Shown here: piece by piece, positions 53,143 to 62,704 of the stretch
Layout: each line of letters starts with the position of its first letter
Numbering within the stretch: the first letter of the stretch is position 1
From: Halomonas sp. 1513
Lineage (GTDB): Bacteria > Pseudomonadota > Gammaproteobacteria > Pseudomonadales > Halomonadaceae
Assembly: GCA_001971685.1 (NCBI GenBank)
Contig: CP019326.1
Coordinates: 2,356,001-2,420,000, forward strand
Reading direction: 5' to 3'
Length of the DNA stretch: 64,000 nt
Notes under the pieces: generated by a model
What the model was told of the DNA's origin: nothing
Databases searched by the model: none
Seen by the model: only the letters and a program-made list of their open reading frames with translations
Position numbers and translations under genes: made by a program

Positions 53143-54957
53143 ATGAGTTTCGATTCCAAGCACTTCCTCGCCTCGGTCAGCGCCGCGCCCGGCGTCTATC
53201 GCATGCTCGACGCCCAGGGTGAGACCCTCTATGTCGGCAAAGCCAAGCGCCTGAAGGCACGCCTCGCCAGCTACTTTCGCGGCACCCTGAATGCCAAGAC
53301 CCAGGCCCTGGTCGGCCGGATCGCCGACATCCAGGTCACCATTACCCGCACCGAGACCGAGGCGCTGCTGCTCGAGCAGACGCTGATCAAGGAGCTGCGT
53401 CCGCCGTATAACATCCTGCTGCGCGACGACAAATCCTACCCCTTCGTGTTCGTCAGCGATCGCCACCCCTACCCGGCTCTGGAGTACAAGCGCGCCCGGG
53501 CACGCCGCGACGATGGCCGCTACCTGGGCCCCTACCCCAGCAGCGGCGCGGTGCGCGAGAGCCTGTCGCTGATGCAGAAGATCTTTCGCATACGCAACTG
53601 CGAAGACAGCGTCTTCGCCCACCGCACGCGGCCCTGTCTGCAGTACCAGATCCAGCGCTGCAGCGCCCCCTGCGTCGACTACATCAGCGAAGCGGACTAC
53701 CGCCGTGACCTGGAGCATGCGGTGATGTGCCTGGAGGGCAAGAGCGAGCAGGTCACCGACGAGCTGACGGCGGCCATGGAGCACGCCAGCCAGGCGCTGG
53801 CCTTCGAGGAGGCCGCGCGCCTGCGCGACCAGATCCAGCACCTTCGCCAGCTCCAGGCCCGCCAGTTCGTCGACACCGAGGGCGGCGATGCCGATATCAT
53901 CGCCCTTGCCGAGCGCCCCGGCGCCTTGTGCGTGTCGGTACTCAGCGTGCGCCAGGGGCGCATGCTGGGTGCCCAGCACCACGCCCCCAGCAACGGCCTC
54001 GACCTTGGCAGCGAGGCGCTGCTCGGCGACTTCGTCAGCCAGCTCTACCTGGGACAGAGTCGCGAGGTACCCGCCGAGGTGATCACCACCCACTCGCTTC
54101 CCGACAGCGCGCTGCTGCAGGACGCGCTATCCGCCCACGCCGGCAAGCGCGTGCGCCTGACCCATCAGGTACGCGGCCACCGCGCCCAGTGGCTTCAGCT
54201 GGCACGCACCAACGCCGAGCAGCAGCTGGCCAGCCAGCTCGCCAACCAGCAGCAGCTGGCCAAGCGCTTCGCCGCGCTGCGCGACGCGCTGGACATGCCC
54301 CACACTCCGCAGCGCCTGGAGTGCTTCGACATCAGCCATAGCCACGGCGAGGCCACGGTGGCGTCCTGCGTGGTGTTCGACCACCAGGGCCCCGTCAAGT
54401 CGGACTACCGACGCTTCAATATCGAGGGCGTGGCCGCCGGCGACGACTATGCCGCCATGCGCCAGGCGCTGACGCGCCGCTTCAAGCGGCTGCAGGACGG
54501 CGAAGGCAAGCGTCCCGATGTGCTGGTCGTCGATGGCGGCAAGGGCCAATTGAACATGGCCCGCGAGGTATTTGCCGAACTCGGCATCGCCGACATCCGC
54601 CTGCTCGGCGTGGCCAAGGGCACGACCCGCAAGGCGGGCCTCGAGACGCTGTTCATCGAAACCGTGGAGCGCAGCCTGGCACTGGACGGCGCTTCACCGG
54701 CGCTGCACCTGATCCAGCACATCCGTGACGAATCGCACCGCTTCGCCATCACCGGCCACCGCACGCGACGCGACAAGGCGCGCCGCACCTCGACGCTGCA
54801 GGACATTCCCGGCGTCGGCCCCAAGCGCCGCCGTGAGCTGCTGCGCTATTTCGGCGGCCTGCAGGGCGTGCGCAAGGCCAGCCGCCAGGACCTCGCCAAG
54901 GTCCCCGGCATCAGCGCCAGCCTGGCCGAGGCCATTCATCAGGCGCTACATGGCTGA
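53143..54957 (+). CDS. uvrC: Excinuclease ABC subunit C
   Basis: A 604-residue nuclease that makes both incisions in nucleotide excision repair. GIY-YIG domain (PGVYRMLDAQGETLYVGKAK), a Cys-rich region RPCLQYQIQRCSAPC, UVR motif (HASQALAFEEAARLRDQ), an RNase H-like domain starting CFDISHSHGEATVAS and tandem HhH (IPGVGPKRRRELL, VPGISASLAEAI) are in order. It follows gacA by 52 bases, the classic gacA-uvrC arrangement. Confidence 0.97.
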   Translation: MSFDSKHFLASVSAAPGVYRMLDAQGETLYVGKAKRLKARLASYFRGTLNAKTQALVGRIADIQVTITRTETEALLLEQTLIKELRPPYNILLRDDKSYPFVFVSDRHPYPALEYKRARARRDDGRYLGPYPSSGAVRESLSLMQKIFRIRNCEDSVFAHRTRPCLQYQIQRCSAPCVDYISEADYRRDLEHAVMCLEGKSEQVTDELTAAMEHASQALAFEEAARLRDQIQHLRQLQARQFVDTEGGDADIIALAERPGALCVSVLSVRQGRMLGAQHHAPSNGLDLGSEALLGDFVSQLYLGQSREVPAEVITTHSLPDSALLQDALSAHAGKRVRLTHQVRGHRAQWLQLARTNAEQQLASQLANQQQLAKRFAALRDALDMPHTPQRLECFDISHSHGEATVASCVVFDHQGPVKSDYRRFNIEGVAAGDDYAAMRQALTRRFKRLQDGEGKRPDVLVVDGGKGQLNMAREVFAELGIADIRLLGVAKGTTRKAGLETLFIETVERSLALDGASPALHLIQHIRDESHRFAITGHRTRRDKARRTSTLQDIPGVGPKRRRELLRYFGGLQGVRKASRQDLAKVPGISASLAEAIHQALHG

Positions 54958-55031
54958 GGTCCATGGATGAATCGTGCCAAGACCGCTAAGATAGTGCCTT
55001 CCGTCCACCCGCCAGGACTCGCGACGCACCG

Positions 55032-55580
55032 ATGAATATCCCTAATATCCTGACACTAGCGCGCATTGCCTTCATTCCGCTGCTGGTGGTGGTGTTCTAC
55101 CTGCCGTTCAGTTGGAGCATGCCGCTCGCCGCGGGCCTGTTTGCGATCGCGTCGATCACCGACTGGCTCGATGGCTATCTGGCACGACGCTGGGACCAGA
55201 GCACCCCGTTCGGCGCCTTCCTCGACCCGGTGGCCGACAAGTTGATGGTGGCGGTGGCGCTGGCGCTGCTGATCGAGCGCTACGACGTGGTATGGCTGAC
55301 CCTGCCCGCGCTGGTCATTATCGGCCGCGAGATCGTGATCTCGGCGCTGCGCGAGTGGATGGCCGAGATGGGCAAGCGTGGCACGGTAGCGGTGTCCTGG
55401 ATCGGCAAGCTCAAGACCACCCTGCAGATGGTCTCGATCTTCCTGCTGCTGGGCTTCACCCCCGGCTCGCTGATTGCCAACCTGGGCGTACTCACGCTGT
55501 TCGTCGCCGCCACCCTGACGCTGTGGTCGATGGTCCAGTATCTGCGCGCTGCCTGGCCGCACCTGAGCCGCGCCATGTGA
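55032..55580 (+). CDS. pgsA: CDP-diacylglycerol-glycerol-3-phosphate 3-phosphatidyltransferase
   Basis: A 182-residue inner-membrane enzyme making phosphatidylglycerol phosphate. The CDP-alcohol phosphotransferase motif is [13 protein letters not shown] followed by [10 protein letters not shown], with all Asp and Gly residues intact. About four to five helices. It is the third gene of gacA-uvrC-pgsA, the order seen in Pseudomonas and enterics, with tRNA genes after it. Confidence 0.96.
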   Translation: MNIPNILTLARIAFIPLLVVVFYLPFSWSMPLAAGLFAIASITDWLDGYLARRWDQSTPFGAFLDPVADKLMVAVALALLIERYDVVWLTLPALVIIGREIVISALREWMAEMGKRGTVAVSWIGKLKTTLQMVSIFLLLGFTPGSLIANLGVLTLFVAATLTLWSMVQYLRAAWPHLSRAM

Positions 55581-55615
55581 GGGGTCCCGACCGCCTTGTT
55601 AACGGCAATAAACGA

Positions 55616-55643
55616 TTGACAAGCAGCGGGTTATGCGTAGAAT
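55616..55643 (+). promoter_or_regulatory. Sigma-70 promoter of the tRNA cluster
   Basis: TTGACA (55616-55621), 16 bases, TAGAAT (55638-55643), about 16 bases before the tRNA-Gly 5' end. This is the best consensus promoter I see in the window. Confidence 0.85.
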
Positions 55644-55658
55644 ACGCACTCGAGTCAG

Positions 55659-55733
55659 GCGGGAATAGCTCAGTGGTAGAGCACAACCTTGCCAAGGTTG
55701 GGGTCGCGAGTTCGAATCTCGTTTCCCGCTCCA
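55659..55733 (+). tRNA. tRNA-Gly(GCC)
   Basis: Acceptor GCGGGAA / TTCCCGC, anticodon stem CAACC/GGTTG with loop TTGCCAA (anticodon GCC), T arm with TTCGAAT, CCA encoded. First of three tRNAs in one transcript. Confidence 0.97.
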
Positions 55734-55774
55734 TGATTCTTCGGGAATACGCATTTACCGTTCCCGATATAAGA

Positions 55775-55848
55775 GGCTGGATGGCAGAGTGGTTATGCAG
55801 CGGACTGCAACTCCGTGTACGCCGGTTCGATTCCGACTCCAGCCTCCA
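55775..55848 (+). tRNA. tRNA-Cys(GCA)
   Basis: Acceptor GGCTGGA / TCCAGCC, anticodon stem GCGGA/TCCGT with loop CTGCAAC (anticodon GCA), T arm GCCGG-TTCGATT-CCGAC, CCA encoded. Gly-Cys-Leu order after pgsA is also found in other gammaproteobacteria. Confidence 0.96.
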
Positions 55849-55894
55849 TTTTCCTCTGTACCTCGCTGTGCAAGATCCTGCTGCTCGAACCCCC

Positions 55895-55981
55895 GCCCGG
55901 ATGGCGAAATTGGTAGACGCAAGAGACTTAAAATCTCTCGGTGGCAACACCGTGCCGGTTCGAGCCCGGCTCCGGGCACCA
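55895..55981 (+). tRNA. tRNA-Leu(TAA)
   Basis: An 87-base class II tRNA: acceptor GCCCGGA / TCCGGGC, anticodon stem AGAGA/TCTCT with loop CTTAAAA (anticodon TAA), long variable arm GGTG-GCAA-CACC, T arm GCCGG-TTCGAGC-CCGGC, CCA encoded. Confidence 0.97.
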
Positions 55982-56098
55982 TTGCCTAGCCAACCCCTGC
56001 TTTTCCTTACCCGCCCAACGCCTTATCCTGCTTGTTCCCATGCGAGTGCGGCGCCCTGATGCCCGGCGCACGGCCATGCGCCCGACAAGGAAGCTTCC

Positions 56099-57688
56099 AT
56101 GCGTGACGTACTGATCATTGGCGGCGGTGTCGCCGGCCTGACGCTGGCCCTTAGCGTGGCCGAGCAGCGCCGTGTCACTCTGCTGCGCCCGCTGCGCGAC
56201 CACCAGGGCGCCAGCCAGTGGGCCCAGGGCGGCATCGCGGCGGTGCTGTCGCCTCAGGACGACATCGAAGCCCATGTCAGCGACACCCTGACCGCCGGTG
56301 ATGGCCTATGCGACGCAGCGGCAGTGCGTTTCACCGTCACTCAGGGCCCCGCCGCCATTCAATGGCTGCTCAACCTGGGCGTCCCGTTCACCCCGGACAC
56401 CAGCGATGGCGCCCCCTACCCCTATCATCTGACCCGCGAGGGCGGCCACGGGGTACGTCGCGTGATCCACGCCGACGATGCCACCGGCCGCGCGCTGATC
56501 GATACCCTGCTGGCCCAGGCGGTTAGCCATCCGAATATTCGCCTGCGCGACGACCTGACCGCCGTGCGCCTGGCCAGCGACAGCCGCGGCCACTGCCGCG
56601 GCGCCCACTGCCTGAACGCCGATGGCGAGCCGCTGACCCTGCTGGCACACGACACGGTGCTGGCCAGCGGCGGCGCCAGCGGGCTATACCAGCACACCAC
56701 CAGTCCGCAACCCGCCTGCGGCGAGGGCATGCTGATGGCCGCCGAACTGGGGGCCGAGCTGATGAACCTGGAGTTCCAGCAGTTCCACCCCACCTGCCTG
56801 TATGATCCCACCGGCGCGCCGTTCCTGATCAGCGAGGCACTGCGCGGTGAAGGTGGCATATTGAAGAACCTCGCCGGTGAGCGCTTCATGCCATCACTCG
56901 ATCCGCGCGGCGAGCTGGCCCCGCGGGATATCGTCGCCCGCGCCATCGACGCCGAGATGCAGCGCGAGGGCGGCCAGCACCTGTGGCTCGACATCAGCCA
57001 CTTGCCAGCCGACGACATTCGCCGCCAGTTTCCCACCATTCATGCGCACTGCCTGTCGCGAGGCATCGACATTACCCAGGTCCCCATCCCGGTGGTCCCG
57101 GCGGCCCACTACAGCTGCGGCGGCATCGCCACCGACCTGCATGGCGCCAGCAGTGTGCCCCACCTCTACGCCATCGGCGAAAGTGCCTGCACCGGCCTGC
57201 ATGGCGCCAACCGCATGGCCAGCAACTCACTGCTCGAATGCCTGGTATTCGCCCGGGCCGCTGCGGCGCAACTGCGCGATGGCTCGGCAGTAGACGCTGA
57301 CATGCTGAGTGACCGCGACGTGGATAGCCGAGGCTGGCTGGCCCAGGCAACCGCCGCAACAAGCCCCGCGTGGGTCGCCGAACGCTTTACGACGCTACGC
57401 CGGATCATGAGCCGTCAGGTGGGTATCGTGCGCAGCGACGCCGGGCTCGCCAGTGCCGCCGAGGCGCTGGGCGAACTCGAGCGCTCAGTGTGCCACGACG
57501 CCCATCAGCAGCCTGTCAGCGTGCCCTTGGCACGCCTCCAGCACGCCCTGCAGTTGGCACGACTCAGCGTCATGGCAGCCCGCCAGCGACGCGAATCACG
57601 CGGGCTGCACTACAATCGCGACTGTTCCTCCCAGGCCTCCCAGGCCCGCGCCTCGCGGCTGCGACTCAGTGACCTGCCGCCCGCCTAG
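56099..57688 (+). CDS. nadB: L-aspartate oxidase
   Basis: A 529-residue flavoenzyme for the first step of NAD synthesis (aspartate to iminoaspartate). FAD-binding IIGGGVAGLTLALSVAEQ, SQWAQGGIAAVL, the active-site region HPTCLY with EALRGEGG and AAHYSCGGIATD, and ESACTGLHGANRMASNSLLE are all typical. Length matches. It converges on ygfX with a 4-base overlap. Confidence 0.96.
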   Translation: MRDVLIIGGGVAGLTLALSVAEQRRVTLLRPLRDHQGASQWAQGGIAAVLSPQDDIEAHVSDTLTAGDGLCDAAAVRFTVTQGPAAIQWLLNLGVPFTPDTSDGAPYPYHLTREGGHGVRRVIHADDATGRALIDTLLAQAVSHPNIRLRDDLTAVRLASDSRGHCRGAHCLNADGEPLTLLAHDTVLASGGASGLYQHTTSPQPACGEGMLMAAELGAELMNLEFQQFHPTCLYDPTGAPFLISEALRGEGGILKNLAGERFMPSLDPRGELAPRDIVARAIDAEMQREGGQHLWLDISHLPADDIRRQFPTIHAHCLSRGIDITQVPIPVVPAAHYSCGGIATDLHGASSVPHLYAIGESACTGLHGANRMASNSLLECLVFARAAAAQLRDGSAVDADMLSDRDVDSRGWLAQATAATSPAWVAERFTTLRRIMSRQVGIVRSDAGLASAAEALGELERSVCHDAHQQPVSVPLARLQHALQLARLSVMAARQRRESRGLHYNRDCSSQASQARASRLRLSDLPPA

Positions 57689-58092
57689 CCAAACACGCCC
57701 TTCGAGGCCTGCTCGCCCCGCAAGCGGCGGCGCAGCTCGCGACGCGCCTCAGGCTCGGCGCTGTCAGGCCACAGCCATACCGGCCGACCATCGAGCCTCA
57801 CTCCGACCAGCCACGGCCCGAGATAGATCACCTCCAGGCTCACCCCATGCCAGTCATGAGCAGCGCCCGACACCTGCCAGCCGCCCTCGCCGCCGGCATG
57901 GCGCAGTGACCAGCGGCGCTGCCTCAGCCACCATTGGCCAATCACCACCCCCAGACACAGCAGCGCCGTGGCGACCAGCCACGGCGCTGCTACCCACGCC
58001 AACAGACCACCGACGGCGAGTGCCAGGCCCGCCTGGGCGATCAATGCCAGCCTAGAGGGTACGATACTGATCGTTACCGGTGGTTTCGGCAT
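57685..58092 (-). CDS. ygfX: YgfX/CptA-like membrane protein
   Basis: A 135-residue protein with two close hydrophobic helices (about 15-52) and a soluble C-terminus ending RRELRRRLRGEQ. Size, topology and position after sdhE match YgfX (CptA), first described as a toxin affecting MreB/FtsZ in E. coli and also discussed as a partner of SdhE. The gene starts inside sdhE with a 41-base overlap. Confidence 0.82.
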   Translation of the reverse strand: MPKPPVTISIVPSRLALIAQAGLALAVGGLLAWVAAPWLVATALLCLGVVIGQWWLRQRRWSLRHAGGEGGWQVSGAAHDWHGVSLEVIYLGPWLVGVRLDGRPVWLWPDSAEPEARRELRRRLRGEQASKGVFG

Positions 58093-58345
58093 AGTCGACG
58101 ATCATCTGCACGATACGCCGCTTCGCCGGCTCGGTGGGCCAGTCGCGACGCATCAACCACACGAAAAGATCCTGATCCTCTTCGGTGATCAGTGCCTGAA
58201 AGGCCGCCTGGTCGGCCGCCTCGAGGCCGTCGTAGCGGTGCTCGAGGAACGGGATCAGCAGCAGATCGAGCTCCCACATGCCGCGCCGGGAGTGCCAATA
58301 TAGGCGCTTGCGGGTGATGTCTTCGGCAGACGCTTGTTCGCTCAA
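58052..58345 (-). CDS. sdhE: Succinate dehydrogenase flavinylation factor SdhE
   Basis: A 97-residue cytoplasmic protein with the RGMWELD version of the R-G-x-x-E motif needed for FAD attachment to SdhA/FrdA, plus FLEHRYDGLEAADQAAF and DLFVWLMRRDWP. It forms the conserved sdhE-ygfX pair next to nadB. It is divergent from ihfB with about 190 bases between. Confidence 0.94.
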   Translation of the reverse strand: MSEQASAEDITRKRLYWHSRRGMWELDLLLIPFLEHRYDGLEAADQAAFQALITEEDQDLFVWLMRRDWPTEPAKRRIVQMIVDYAETTGNDQYRTL

Positions 58346-58538
58346 GGGAAACCTCGAAACGTTGGGTGGATGTCGCCGCAGTATACCCGAGCGCTACCGG
58401 CGGCACACGATGGCGCCGGCCGCGCGCCGCCAGGTAGCGGATGGTCGCAGTCTAGTGCGTTGTTTTATCACGGTTTGCGCAGTATGCTGAAGACAAACAA
58501 CAAGCCGGATATGGCGTAGACCGCATTGGAGACGTGCA

Positions 58539-58835
58539 ATGACCAAGTCCGAACTCATCGAGCAGATAGCAATGCGGCAGCCCGAGCTGTCGATCAAGGA
58601 AGTCGAAGCGGCCGTGCGGCTGATCCTCGACGATATCACCGATGCACTGGCCGACGGCGGGCGCGTGGAGATTCGCGGCTTCGGCAGCTTTTCCCTGCAC
58701 TATCGCGAACCGCGGGTGGGGCGTAATCCCAAGACCGGCGATCCGGTCGAACTGGACGGCAAGTTCGTGCCACACTTCAAACCTGGCAAGGAACTTCGCG
58801 AGCAGGTCAACGCCAGCCGTGCCCTCGGTTACTGA
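58539..58835 (+). CDS. ihfB: Integration host factor subunit beta
   Basis: A 98-residue DNA-bending protein of the HU/IHF family: [37 protein letters not shown] and the beta-arm [27 protein letters not shown]. It pairs with IhfA encoded elsewhere. rpsA normally precedes ihfB in this group but is missing here; lapA follows 44 bases on. Confidence 0.96.
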   Translation: MTKSELIEQIAMRQPELSIKEVEAAVRLILDDITDALADGGRVEIRGFGSFSLHYREPRVGRNPKTGDPVELDGKFVPHFKPGKELREQVNASRALGY

Positions 58836-58879
58836 CACCCCGCTCCGGCTTCATTGAACGACTGAAGGAATCCATCACC

Positions 58880-59185
58880 ATGCGTTGGCTCAAAGGCGTG
58901 ATATTGGCAATAATCCTGCTGGCAGTCCTGCTGGTCGGCATTCTGTTTGCCGTCAACAACCAGCAGGCCATGCCACTCAACCTGATCTGGCTCGAGCTAC
59001 CGGCAGCGTCGCTTTCGGTGTGGCTGCTCGGCGCGCTGGCTTGCGGGGTACTGCTCGGCATGCTGGCAATGAGCGGTGTCTATCTGCGCCTGCGCACCCT
59101 GCTGACGCGCGCCCAGCGCCACAATCAGCAGCAGCGCAAGGAACTCGACCGCCTGCGCGTCCAGGAGCTCAAGGAACTGCCCTAA
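58880..59185 (+). CDS. lapA: LapA (YciS), LPS assembly protein A
   Basis: A 101-residue inner-membrane protein with two helices (about 5-25 and 42-65) and a basic coiled C-terminus (RAQRHNQQQRKELDRLR). It has the DUF1049 pattern AVNNQQAMPLNLIWLELP. Its stop abuts the lapB start with no gap (TAAATG). With LapB it controls LpxC turnover in E. coli. Confidence 0.92.
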   Translation: MRWLKGVILAIILLAVLLVGILFAVNNQQAMPLNLIWLELPAASLSVWLLGALACGVLLGMLAMSGVYLRLRTLLTRAQRHNQQQRKELDRLRVQELKELP

Positions 59186-60361
59186 ATGCTCGACCCGATG
59201 CTGCTGGCACTCGTGTTGGCAGCGGTCGCCATCGGCTGGTGGCTGGGCCGCCGCCAACGCGCCCCCGACGACGACGCGCCGCAGCCGTCCCTGACGCGTG
59301 ACTATTTCCTGGGTCTCAACTATCTCCTCAATGAGCAGCCCGATCGGGCCATCGAGACCTTCGTCGCCGCCCTCGAGGTCAATAGCGACACCATCGAGAC
59401 CCATATCGCCCTGGGCAACCTGTTCCGCTCCCGCGGCGAGGCCGATCGCGCCGTCAAGATCCATCAGAACCTGCTGGCACGCCCTACGCTGACAGCCTAT
59501 CAGGGCGATAGCGTGCAGCTCGAGCTGGCCCGCGACTTCTTCCACCTGGGCCTGCTCGACCGCGCCGAGAAACTGCTCCAAGGGCTCGTCCACGATGCCC
59601 ATCTCGATGAGGTACGTCGCCACGCCAAGCGCCTGCTAGCCGACCTGCTGGAACGCGAGAAGGAGTGGCAGGCGGCACTCGACGTGGCGCAGCCGTTGAT
59701 TCGTGAGGATAACGGCTTACGCCGCGCCGCCGCCCACTGGCAGTGCGAACTCGCTCAGCAGGAACTCGACTCGGCGAGCCCATCGCGCGCCCGCAAGCGA
59801 CTCAAGCAGGCGCTGAAAACCGATCCGGCCTGCGTACGAGCGACCTGGATGCTGTCGCGCATGGAGCACGACACCGGCCACTACAAGACAGAGATCAAGC
59901 TGCTCAAGCGTATTCCCGATCAGGATCCCGACTTCACGCCGCTGGTGCTGGGGCCTCTGCGCGACGCCTACCTGCGCCGAGAAGACCCCGCGGGCCTCGA
60001 ACAGACGCTGGAAACCCTGGTCGAGAGCACTCGCTCGACCAGTGCCATCATCATGCTCGCCGAATGCCTGCGGCAGCGCCAAGGCAATCAGCTAGCCGCC
60101 GAGTTCGTCAGTCAGCAGCTGCAGCAAACGCCCAACCTGCGCGGCATCGACTATCTGGTCGACCTTTACCGCCACCAGCCAGGCCTGGCCGAAAACCAGC
60201 CGATGGCGCTGCTCAAGCAACATACCCAGTCGCTGCTCGACGCCAGCCCCCACTACCGCTGCCAGCGCTGCGGCTTCGATGGCCGCCAGCTGCACTGGCA
60301 GTGCCCCAGCTGCCGCAGCTGGGGCACCACCCGGCCGATCACCGGCCTGCGCGGCGAGTAG
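59186..60361 (+). CDS. lapB: LapB (YciM), LPS assembly TPR protein
   Basis: A 391-residue protein. One N-terminal helix anchors it to the inner membrane; nine or so TPR repeats follow (e.g. DYFLGLNYLLNEQPDRAIET), and a C-terminal rubredoxin-type metal domain has CQRCG and CPSCRSWG. Known to direct LpxC to FtsH. The Cys pairs are all present. Confidence 0.95.
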   Translation: MLDPMLLALVLAAVAIGWWLGRRQRAPDDDAPQPSLTRDYFLGLNYLLNEQPDRAIETFVAALEVNSDTIETHIALGNLFRSRGEADRAVKIHQNLLARPTLTAYQGDSVQLELARDFFHLGLLDRAEKLLQGLVHDAHLDEVRRHAKRLLADLLEREKEWQAALDVAQPLIREDNGLRRAAAHWQCELAQQELDSASPSRARKRLKQALKTDPACVRATWMLSRMEHDTGHYKTEIKLLKRIPDQDPDFTPLVLGPLRDAYLRREDPAGLEQTLETLVESTRSTSAIIMLAECLRQRQGNQLAAEFVSQQLQQTPNLRGIDYLVDLYRHQPGLAENQPMALLKQHTQSLLDASPHYRCQRCGFDGRQLHWQCPSCRSWGTTRPITGLRGE

Positions 60362-60370
60362 CCAGCGCCC

Positions 60371-61072
60371 TCAGCTGCCCGCCAGCTCCGCCTCGATGGC
60401 CGCCAGCGCCGCCATCGGCTCCTCGGCCTGGGTGACCGGCCGTCCCACCACCAGATGCGTACTGCCCGCCGCCATGGCGGCGGCCGGGGTCATCACCCGA
60501 CGCTGATCGCCGGCCGCGGCGCTGGCCGGGCGAATGCCCGGCGTGACCTTGAGAAAGTCCTCGCCGCACAGTGTCCGCAGCCGCTCGGCTTCCTGGGCCG
60601 AGCACACCACGCCATCCAGGCCGCTGGCGCGGGTCAGCTGCGCCAGCCGCTCGACGTGCTCGGCGGGGCTGGCGGTGATGCCGACCTCGGCAAGATCCGC
60701 GGCGGCCATACTGGTCAGCACCGTCACCGCGATCAGCCGCGTCTCGAGACCGCCCGCCTCGAGCCGCTCGCGGGCCGCCTCCATCATCCGCCGTCCGCCG
60801 CCGGCATGCACATTGACCATCCATACCCCCTGCTGGGCAGCGGCCTCCACGGCACCGGCCACGGTATTGGGGATGTCATGGAACTTGAGATCCAGGAACA
60901 CCTCGAAACCGCGGCCGTGCAGGGCATCGAGCACATCGGGGCCGCTGCGGGTGAACAGCTCCTTGCCGACCTTGACCCGGCAGCGACGCGGGTCGAGGCG
61001 ATCCGCCATGCACAGGGCAGCGTCGAGAGAGGCGTAGTCGAGGGCAATGATCAAGGGAGAGGAAATCGACAT
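60371..61072 (-). CDS. pyrF: Orotidine-5'-phosphate decarboxylase
   Basis: A 233-residue TIM-barrel enzyme making UMP. Catalytic [11 protein letters not shown] and substrate-site VTPGIRPA are present, with LIIALDYAS at the N-terminus. In E. coli pyrF follows lapB on the same strand; here it is inverted and converges with lapB 9 bases away. Confidence 0.96.
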   Translation of the reverse strand: MSISSPLIIALDYASLDAALCMADRLDPRRCRVKVGKELFTRSGPDVLDALHGRGFEVFLDLKFHDIPNTVAGAVEAAAQQGVWMVNVHAGGGRRMMEAARERLEAGGLETRLIAVTVLTSMAAADLAEVGITASPAEHVERLAQLTRASGLDGVVCSAQEAERLRTLCGEDFLKVTPGIRPASAAAGDQRRVMTPAAAMAAGSTHLVVGRPVTQAEEPMAALAAIEAELAGS

Positions 61073-61310
61073 GCGCGAGAGAGGCTCCGTCCAGGCTGTG
61101 AGGGATATGCCTCAGTATATCAGTCGAGTGACGTCCACTGCCGGTAAGCCATGGCTTTCATGCCTTGTTATATAAGTCTTACAGAAAATGGAGAAATGAC
61201 TCACACCCCAGCGCCATCGCCCCTGTCTATGGTTAAAGAGCACGCAGGGCCTCCCAGCAGCTTCGCCCGGCGCTGCCGACCCACTCGATAACTCTAGTAA
61301 GGAGAACGGT

Positions 61311-61577
61311 ATGCAAGGACTCTTCAAGGCGTTTGTCATCAGCCTGCTGCTGACGTTTGCGCTGCCCGCCCTGGCCCAGGAGATGGCCCCCATCGACGTG
61401 AATACCGCCGACGCAGAGCTACTGGCAGAGCTACCCGGCATTGGTGAGACGCGTGCCCAGGCCATTGTCGAAGAGCGTGAGGCCAACGGCCCCTTCGAGA
61501 GTGCCGATGACATGACGCGGGTGAGCGGTATCGGCGCCGCCACGGTAGACGGTTTTCGCGACCAGGTAAGCTTCTGA
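61311..61577 (+). CDS. ComEA-like exported helix-hairpin-helix protein
   Basis: An 88-residue protein: signal peptide (to about residue 22, LPALAQ) followed by two HhH motifs, INTADAELLAELPGIGETRA-type and RVSGIGAATVDGF. Such proteins bind DNA in the periplasm and serve uptake in competent bacteria; single short members are widespread and their role is not always competence. An inverted repeat that may terminate lies after it. 240 bases upstream separate it from divergent pyrF. Confidence 0.88.
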   Translation: MQGLFKAFVISLLLTFALPALAQEMAPIDVNTADAELLAELPGIGETRAQAIVEEREANGPFESADDMTRVSGIGAATVDGFRDQVSF

Positions 61578-61629
61578 TTCAATGTGTGTCCGGCTTTAGA
61601 GCTCGATTCCTCCCTCCCTGCTGAGCTCA

Positions 61630-61660
61630 CCGGGCGACCCAACGGGCCGCCCGGCTTCTT
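61630..61660 (+). terminator. Probable terminator after the ComEA-like gene
   Basis: CCGGGCG / CGCCCGG (61630-61636 and 61648-61654) with an inner CCC-GGG pairing is followed by CTTCTT. The T-run is weak. Confidence 0.5.
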
Positions 61661-61674
61661 GAGCGCACGACAGG

Positions 61675-62436
61675 TTAGATCCTCAAGCCACCGTCACACT
61701 CGATCACCCGTCCGGTGAAGTAGGCGTTATCGAAGATAAACGCCACGCTCTCGGCGATATCTGCCGGCTGACCGAGGCTACCCAACGGAATCCCCTTGGC
61801 GATCTTCTCGAGCACTTCGGGACGAATGGCACTGGTCATCTCGGTCTCGATGAAGCCCGGCGCCACCGCGCCCACGCGGATACCGTGGCGGGCCAGTTCC
61901 TTGGCCCAGGTCACGGTCAGCGAGGCGACGCCCGCCTTGGCGGCCGAATAGTTGCTTTGGCCCATGTTGCCGGCGCGGGAAATGCTCGAGATATTGACGA
62001 TCACCCCGCCCTGGCCGGCCTCGACCATCTGGCTGGCCGCTTCACGGCCGCACAGGAACACCCCGGTCAGGTTGACGTCGATCACCTGGCGCCACTGCTC
62101 GAGGGACAGGGTGCTCTCGACTTTCCCGTCGCGGGCCTTGACCAGCAGGCCGTCACGGGTAATACCGGCGTTGTTGACCAAGCCGTTGAGCGGACCCAGC
62201 TGCGCCGCGATGTCCGCAAACGCCTGGCGCACCGAGGTCTCGTCGGCCACATCCACCACGAAGCCTGTCGCCTGCACGCCCTGATCGAGCAATACGTTGG
62301 CTGCATTGTCGAGCGCCTCACGCTCGAGGTCGAGCAGGGCAATTCGTGCGCCCTTGCGCCCCAGTGCCGCGGCCATGGCCAGGCCAAGCCCGCGCGCCCC
62401 ACCGGTAATCGCCACCACCGAATCGTTCCACTGCAT
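61675..62436 (-). CDS. Short-chain dehydrogenase, FabG-like
   Basis: A 253-residue NAD(P)H oxidoreductase. The cofactor motif is TGGARGLGLAMA; NNAGIT is present; catalytic Ser in VNISSISR, Tyr and Lys in YSAAKAG, and the ending FTGRVIECDGGLRI is typical of beta-ketoacyl reductases. It is isolated from fab genes, so it is probably not the essential fatty-acid FabG; acetoacetyl-CoA or another ketone are alternatives. Cofactor specificity is not clear: D after the second strand (LLDLE) hints at NAD(H). Confidence 0.88.
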   Translation of the reverse strand: MQWNDSVVAITGGARGLGLAMAAALGRKGARIALLDLEREALDNAANVLLDQGVQATGFVVDVADETSVRQAFADIAAQLGPLNGLVNNAGITRDGLLVKARDGKVESTLSLEQWRQVIDVNLTGVFLCGREAASQMVEAGQGGVIVNISSISRAGNMGQSNYSAAKAGVASLTVTWAKELARHGIRVGAVAPGFIETEMTSAIRPEVLEKIAKGIPLGSLGQPADIAESVAFIFDNAYFTGRVIECDGGLRI

Positions 62437-62704
62437 AATGGATATCTCCTCATCGGGCCAGCGTGCCTGGCCTCTCGCTAATTGCGGGTTCGCGCCCAGA
62501 TTGACTGACTTGGCCAGAAGCCGCCGATGCTATTGTGCATCGCAACATAATTCACCCTAGCACGAGTCGCGGTGTTCGCCCAGCCAACCAATGGCGAAGA
62601 CCAAGCGTCGATAATGCCTCCCCCTACTATCGGCCGATGCCTGCCGCGACTTGAAAACCCGGTTACCACCTCCATATCAAGGCCAAACTACACCAGGAGT
62701 CACC
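62437..62704. other. Intergenic region between the SDR gene and fxsA
   Basis: A 268-base divergent spacer. It contains the near-symmetric TTGTGCATCGCAACA near 62533-62547 and an AT-rich stretch to 62560, likely part of the SDR promoter. I see no ORF or RNA in it. AGGAG precedes the fxsA ATG. Confidence 0.35.

Noticed and set aside
62533-62547. PhaR-like binding site upstream of the SDR gene
   Set aside because: TTGTGCATCGCAACA only loosely resembles TGC-rich sites and no other PHA gene is present.
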